From Spirogloea muscicola (lineage: Eukaryota; Streptophyta; Zygnematophyceae; Spirogloeales; Spirogloeaceae): a stretch of DNA of 11,434 nt. Numbering within the stretch: position 1 is the stretch's first letter; each line of letters starts with the position of its first letter. The stretch lies in contig WELB01000028.1 in NCBI GenBank assembly GCA_009602725.1, positions 153,840 through 165,273 of the forward strand. Reading direction: 5' to 3'. Under the pieces are notes generated by a model, which was given only the letters and a program-made list of their open reading frames with translations, was not told the origin of the DNA and made no database searches. Of this stretch, positions 8,461-11,434 are shown piece after piece. The position numbers and the translations under genes are program-made.

Positions 8461-8544
8461 TCTGGAAGCGGCGCGGCGGCGATGCGGCGGCGGCACCGCC
8501 GAGCAGCTCCTCTTCTGGCGCGCCGCGCGTTACCGTCGCGCGTC
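8461..8544. repeat. Right arm of the inverted repeat
   Basis: Reverse complement of the left arm at 7217-7363, with a single copy of the 31-bp unit. Its inner edge lies about 85 bases beyond the readable start of copy 1. No direct target-site duplication is evident next to the outer ends. Confidence 0.85.
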
Positions 8545-8611
8545 ACTTTGGACTTGGTCCATGGCGGTCATAGTACCACACTTCATTTACAGGAGAGAAC
8601 GCCGTACGTAA

Positions 8612-9150
8612 TCCTCAAAGTCGTCTACATCCAGAGAGTATAATACCTGGGCCTTCTTTACTCGCTCATTGACCACCTTGTGCGGCGAAGTTCATGCAGA
8701 GCTTAATGCTCGTAATCAGCTCGACGCTATCCGTATGGTCGACGACGACTTTGAGGATTACTTACGGCATTTTCATCTCCTGTTGATGAAGTGTGGTAAT
8801 ATGAACGCCGTGGACCAAGTCAAAAGGTTCAAGGCCGGCCTTCCGCATCATGTGGCGGTGGTGTCCCAACTTGCTAAACTGACGGATGAAGCAGTGACGT
8901 CACTCGACAAATTTACTCAACAAGCGCGTCAATCCTTCTCAATGTACCCGACAAAGAAGCGCCTGCTCCAAGGTGAGGACCGTGACGCACTGGGACCTTG
9001 TGTTGTGAAGAGTCTCAAGCCTTGGAACGGCTACAGTGGTAGGCCTCGGCAGCTCGGTCGGCGGTAGTACACAAGGGGAAATCAAAGATCGTCCCCAAGG
9101 AAGATCGAGCATGCTACCGGTGCGGCAAGAAGGGGCATCGCATACAGTAG
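8612..9150 (+). pseudogene. LTR-retrotransposon gag fragment with a broken zinc knuckle
   Basis: The frame from 8612 to 9067 reads like a Retrotrans_gag capsid region: L-N-A-R-N-Q-L-D-A-I, then DDFEDYLRHFHLLLMKCGNM and V-K-R-F-K-A-G-L-P, matching the family's 'AR-x-x-L ... Y-x-x-x-F ... F-x-x-GL' pattern. After a frameshift before about 9067 a second frame gives K-S-K-I-V-P-K-E-D-R and the knuckle C-Y-R-C-G-K-K-G-H, but a TAG at 9148-9150 falls just where the last part of the C-x2-C-x4-H-x4-C motif should be. There is no protease, reverse transcriptase or integrase downstream and no LTR was recognised, so this is an isolated remnant. Confidence 0.7.
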
Positions 9151-9282
9151 CAAGCTCGAGCTTTGTCTGAGCTCAGCAAGACCACATTGACCTACTCGTC
9201 GACACTGTCAGTGGTACTCTATAACTAGTCTTTAATAGATGCCAATGTAAAGCATTGACTTAAGTACTTATCTGGGCTTTAT

Positions 9283-9303
9283 GGTTTAGGGTTTAGGGGT
9301 TTA
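9283..9303 (+). repeat. Interstitial telomere-like motif (TTTAGGG)
   Basis: Two TTTAGGG units in register plus a partial third (GGGTTTA), the plant-type telomere sequence also used by many trebouxiophyte algae. The array is very short and could be chance. Confidence 0.5.
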
Positions 9304-9690
9304 CCACTACTTATAACTCAGATTGCTACTTCTTGTAACCGATGGTTCCCTTAACCCCTGTGCCCGTTGTAGTCACCCAAGCCCAGTTTGGAAAGCCTGC
9401 ATGCCATTTGATGTGGATCGCCCATACTCCTCGGCTCTGCTCGCCGAATTTGTCTGCGGACCCTTGTGACGTCCTCAACCGTATATAACACTTAGGGGTT
9501 AGTACGTCCTTGTTGGAGACCGGACCTAGGAGGTTTCTGGGACAACCCACATACAGTGTGAACGCCAGCGCCCAAAGCGCATACTCGCGCATACATCACA
9601 GCGGAAGTCTTACGCTGAGGCACTCCCAGAAGACCCCTCCTGAGGGTCTGGCTTAGTAGCTGTCCCCCCACAGGGCGCAGCCATAGCATT
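9304..9690. other. Unassigned DNA between telomere-like motif and possible exon
   Basis: No recognisable coding content or repeat. The longest open frame (9326-9592, - strand) has no motif, no homologous copy in the window and no supporting splice or context signals, so it is not called. Confidence 0.4.
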
Positions 9691-9695
9691 TACAG

Positions 9696-9860
9696 AGAGC
9701 CAGCAAGGCCTGCAGCGACGAGCTGCGGCGACGGGCTGAGCAGCAGACGGCAGCAGCAGAGCTGTGGCGGCAGCTGCGACAGCAGGCAAGCAGGATTGTG
9801 CCTCTCTCTGGGCGGTCACTGGTCCGACTCATGAGTCTGGCCTCGGCCAACTACTTGTAG
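9696..9860 (+). other. Possible orphan terminal exon, coiled-coil
   Basis: After a fair acceptor (GCATTTACAG ending 9695) a phase-0 frame of 54 codons runs to TAG at 9858-9860. It is rich in Gln, Arg, Ala, Leu and Glu with helix-like spacing (ACSDELRRRAEQQ, then ELWRQLRQQASRIV) and ends in a hydrophobic helix. No upstream exon was found, and retroelement copy 2 begins soon after, so it may be the tail of a disrupted gene, or chance in a CAG/CTG-rich stretch. Confidence 0.25.
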
Positions 9861-10077
9861 CGTTCCATCTGCCACCACCTCCCCGGAGGGTGTGACGAGG
9901 GTAGCCCCAAGGTCCACCCCTGAAAGAGCGGGCCTGGCAAAGAGAGAGAGCGCGCGGAGCGCATGAAATGAAAGGGAGGCCAATTCAAGCCAATACAGTG
10001 TTCAGGCAGAACCTAGTGCAAACTAAACAAGGCTACAAAATACGGAGACCTAAACTGAGGTGCATAAGGTGACATTA

Positions 10078-10689
10078 TTACCCACGGGTGAGCACAAACA
10101 AATCCGACAAGCTAACTTGGGGAGCTGGAGCGCCGCCACGAAAGCCGGAGGCCTGACTTAGAGCGTTGATGAAGAGCCAATGCTTGCGAGCGCTGCAAAC
10201 TAAGTGAGAGCCGCATTCTGTAATATGCAACTAAGGCCTGAGGAATACTGGGCTGCCCCCCCGACTTCGACGACGCGCATTAACCAGCCGGGCCAGATGC
10301 TGGATCAGGGAGGACCATTTTACGCCGTAGCCTCCGTAAATATCTATGGCACACGGGTAATGATGGTCCCCTCGGGGATGGTCCTGGTAGTGCCGCTCCT
10401 TCTTGCCCTCCGCGCTGGACGTGGCCCAGCCAGACACGGTTGACGTGGGTGCGCCATCCTTGTATGCGTCGATCAGTACGACGTCCAGGAGCAGACGAGG
10501 CGCACCACCCCGGGGGGTGGCGACCACGTCCAGACGCCGCAAGTATGGCTTGCCGCGCCCTGAGGAGATTGGAATGATGCCGGACACCTCCATCGCCGGA
10601 TGACACCCCGCCTCTCGCACAATTCCAAACATAGTATCCCTGAGTAAAGTCGTGGGAGGCATGCGCTCACCCCCCCTCAACACACCTCA
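10078..10689 (-). pseudogene. Retroelement protein C-terminus, copy 2 (truncated, frameshifted)
   Basis: Aligns to copies 1 and 3 from just after the Cys/His cluster: L-L-R-D-T-M, RLDVVATPRGGAPRLLLDVV, K-E-R-H-Y-Q-D-H and AIDIYGGYGVKWSSL. The frame breaks at a run of seven C near 10256-10262; the tail MRLSLSLQRSQALALHQRS continues in a second frame, and the end S-L-S-D-L-F-V-L-T-R-G, stop at 10078, needs a third, with the break near 10150-10170. It starts abruptly near 10689, where an in-frame stop and the loss of the Cys/His half mark the 5' truncation. The 17-base hairpin of copies 1 and 3 is not intact after it; only a GGCCTGGCAAAG-like remnant is seen near 9931. It is more diverged than the other two and so probably older. 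Confidence 0.6.
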
Positions 10690-10777
10690 GCAAGTGCGAA
10701 GGGGAACACGGAAGCGGGGACACGAAGCGGCGCCCTGGGCGGTGTGCAAAGAGAAGTGCGCGCCCATAGAGAAGAGG

Positions 10778-10794
10778 GGCTGGCAAAGCCAGCC
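10778..10794 (-). other. 3' UTR hairpin of retroelement copy 3
   Basis: Identical 17 bases to the copy 1 hairpin (7-bp stem, TTT loop on the - strand), 82 bases past the copy 3 stop. A nearby perfect palindrome, GGACAATGTCC (10805-10815), matches GGGCAATGTCC in the same place after copy 1. Preservation of both structures while the flanks have drifted suggests a functional 3' end. Confidence 0.6.
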
Positions 10795-10875
10795 CAAAAT
10801 GAATGGACAATGTCCAAAGCCAAAGAAAGAGGAGCCTTCTAAGCACAGAAAAGAAACGAAGCAGTTACGAAGCAC

Positions 10876-11434
10876 TCAGTAACCTCTGCTAAGCAGCCTC
10901 AGGTCGGAGAGACTGGGTTCCTGGAAGCGGGTCCCCTGGCCAGAGCCAGAGGCTGCAGCGAGGGCTCTGCCTGCACGCAGGTGCAGCGCGCGGGCCATAG
11001 ACCTCTGCAGCGAGACGGCCAAGCGCAAGCGGTACACCTGCGCTAGCGACCCTGCTGCATGGGAGTCCACCGGCTCCCCATGGAAGCGGCGGGCAATGGC
11101 GTGACGAGAGAGCTGGTTGAGCAGCTCGAGCCACCGAGCGCCCAGCGCCCCGTGCGTATCGATGGCGAGCGGGAAGAACTCGTCGTCCCGCGGGTGATCT
11201 GCGTATTTTAGCTCCTTGGCCCGAGCTGCGCAGGCTGCCGCATACCCAGCTTTGGTGGCACACTGGGTTGGATGTGAGCGGTCAAAAAAGTCGGTGGTCA
11301 CCACGTCCAGGAGAAGACGTGGCCCGCCTGCCGGTGGGGTGGCCACAAGGTCCACGCGACGAGCGTGGAGACCGTCGGCCCGTTGCTGGAGCGGCATGAC
11401 GGCAGAGTTCTCGGCTGCCACCGAGAAGCCAGCC
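10876..11434 (-). CDS. Retroelement protein C-terminus, copy 3 (intact, runs off the window)
   Basis: An uninterrupted frame of about 185 codons from the window edge to TGA at 10876-10878, so the protein starts outside. It contains A-E-N-S-A-V-M-P-L-Q, RVDLVATPPAGGPRLLLDVV, then E-L-K-Y-A-D-H, F-F-P-L-A-I-D-T-H-G-A-L-G, and the tail HAAGSLAQVYRLRLAVSLQRS, ending L-S-R-G-Y. The pattern R-x-D, L-D-V-V, then K-x-Y about 45 residues later and an F-x-P-L strand resembles a PD-(D/E)XK nuclease core as found in restriction-like endonuclease retrotransposons. More than half of the residues in the last 110 look identical to copy 1 by eye. Its lack of lesions makes it the most likely recently active copy. 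Whether a reverse transcriptase lies upstream cannot be seen. Confidence 0.6.
   Translation of the reverse strand, partial: AGFSVAAENSAVMPLQQRADGLHARRVDLVATPPAGGPRLLLDVVTTDFFDRSHPTQCATKAGYAAACAARAKELKYADHPRDDEFFPLAIDTHGALGARWLELLNQLSRHAIARRFHGEPVDSHAAGSLAQVYRLRLAVSLQRSMARALHLRAGRALAAASGSGQGTRFQEPSLSDLRLLSRGY

Noticed and set aside
9326-9592. An 88-codon - strand frame
   Set aside because: No motif, no paralogue in the window and no splice or poly(A) context; length alone is not enough.
9836-9916. A - strand reading V-D-L-G-A-T ... T-P-S-G-E-V-V-A-D resembling the R-V-D-L-V-A-T block, as a fourth retroelement copy
   Set aside because: The similarity is short, the following strand and K-x-Y block are absent, and stops follow quickly. 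Too weak to call.

Overview
The window is nuclear DNA from a photosynthetic eukaryote, most likely a green alga, probably trebouxiophyte. The grounds are two spliced genes that read closely as plant-lineage proteins (an Arabidopsis PH1-type pleckstrin homology protein and an MBF1 coactivator), GT-AG introns that can be placed to the base, TGTAA motifs downstream of the stop codons (the usual green-algal poly(A) signal), a short TTTAGGG-type telomere-like motif, and GC-rich triplet tracts at gene starts. The genus cannot be fixed from the sequence. No rRNA, tRNA, CRISPR array or bacterial-type operon was seen.

Positions 1-6900 are the genic half. A PH-domain gene on the + strand (5' end outside the window, stop at 1471) and an MBF1 gene on the - strand (3721 to 2545) converge tail to tail across about 1.1 kb of 3' UTR and intergenic DNA. 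MBF1 and a third gene on the + strand (4489-6608) diverge from a shared GC-rich region with long GGC tracts. The third gene encodes a protein of about 465 residues with an N-terminal SAP-like motif, an acidic/basic coiled stretch and an otherwise unrecognised arginine- and alanine-rich body; its second intron is not settled. The three genes are housekeeping or regulatory (phosphoinositide binding, transcription coactivation, probable nuclear factor) and show no obvious pathway link.

Positions 7100-11434 are a graveyard of mobile elements. Three copies of the C-terminal part of one retroelement protein family lie in the same (-) orientation: copy 1 (about 8376-7508, one frameshift and one in-frame stop), copy 2 (about 10689-10078, 5'-truncated and frameshifted) and copy 3 (11434-10876, intact but cut by the window end). 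The shared module is a Cys/His cluster, then an R-x-D ... D-V ... K-x-Y block that looks like a PD-(D/E)XK/restriction-like endonuclease, then a conserved C-terminal tail. Copies 1 and 3 share a 3' UTR core with a perfect 7-bp hairpin. Copy 1 is bracketed by a GC-rich inverted repeat (7217-7363 and 8461-8544), and one arm has gained extra 31-bp units. Next to it lies a + strand LTR-retrotransposon gag fragment ending in a broken CCHC knuckle. A small telomere-like repeat and one possible orphan coiled-coil exon complete this half.
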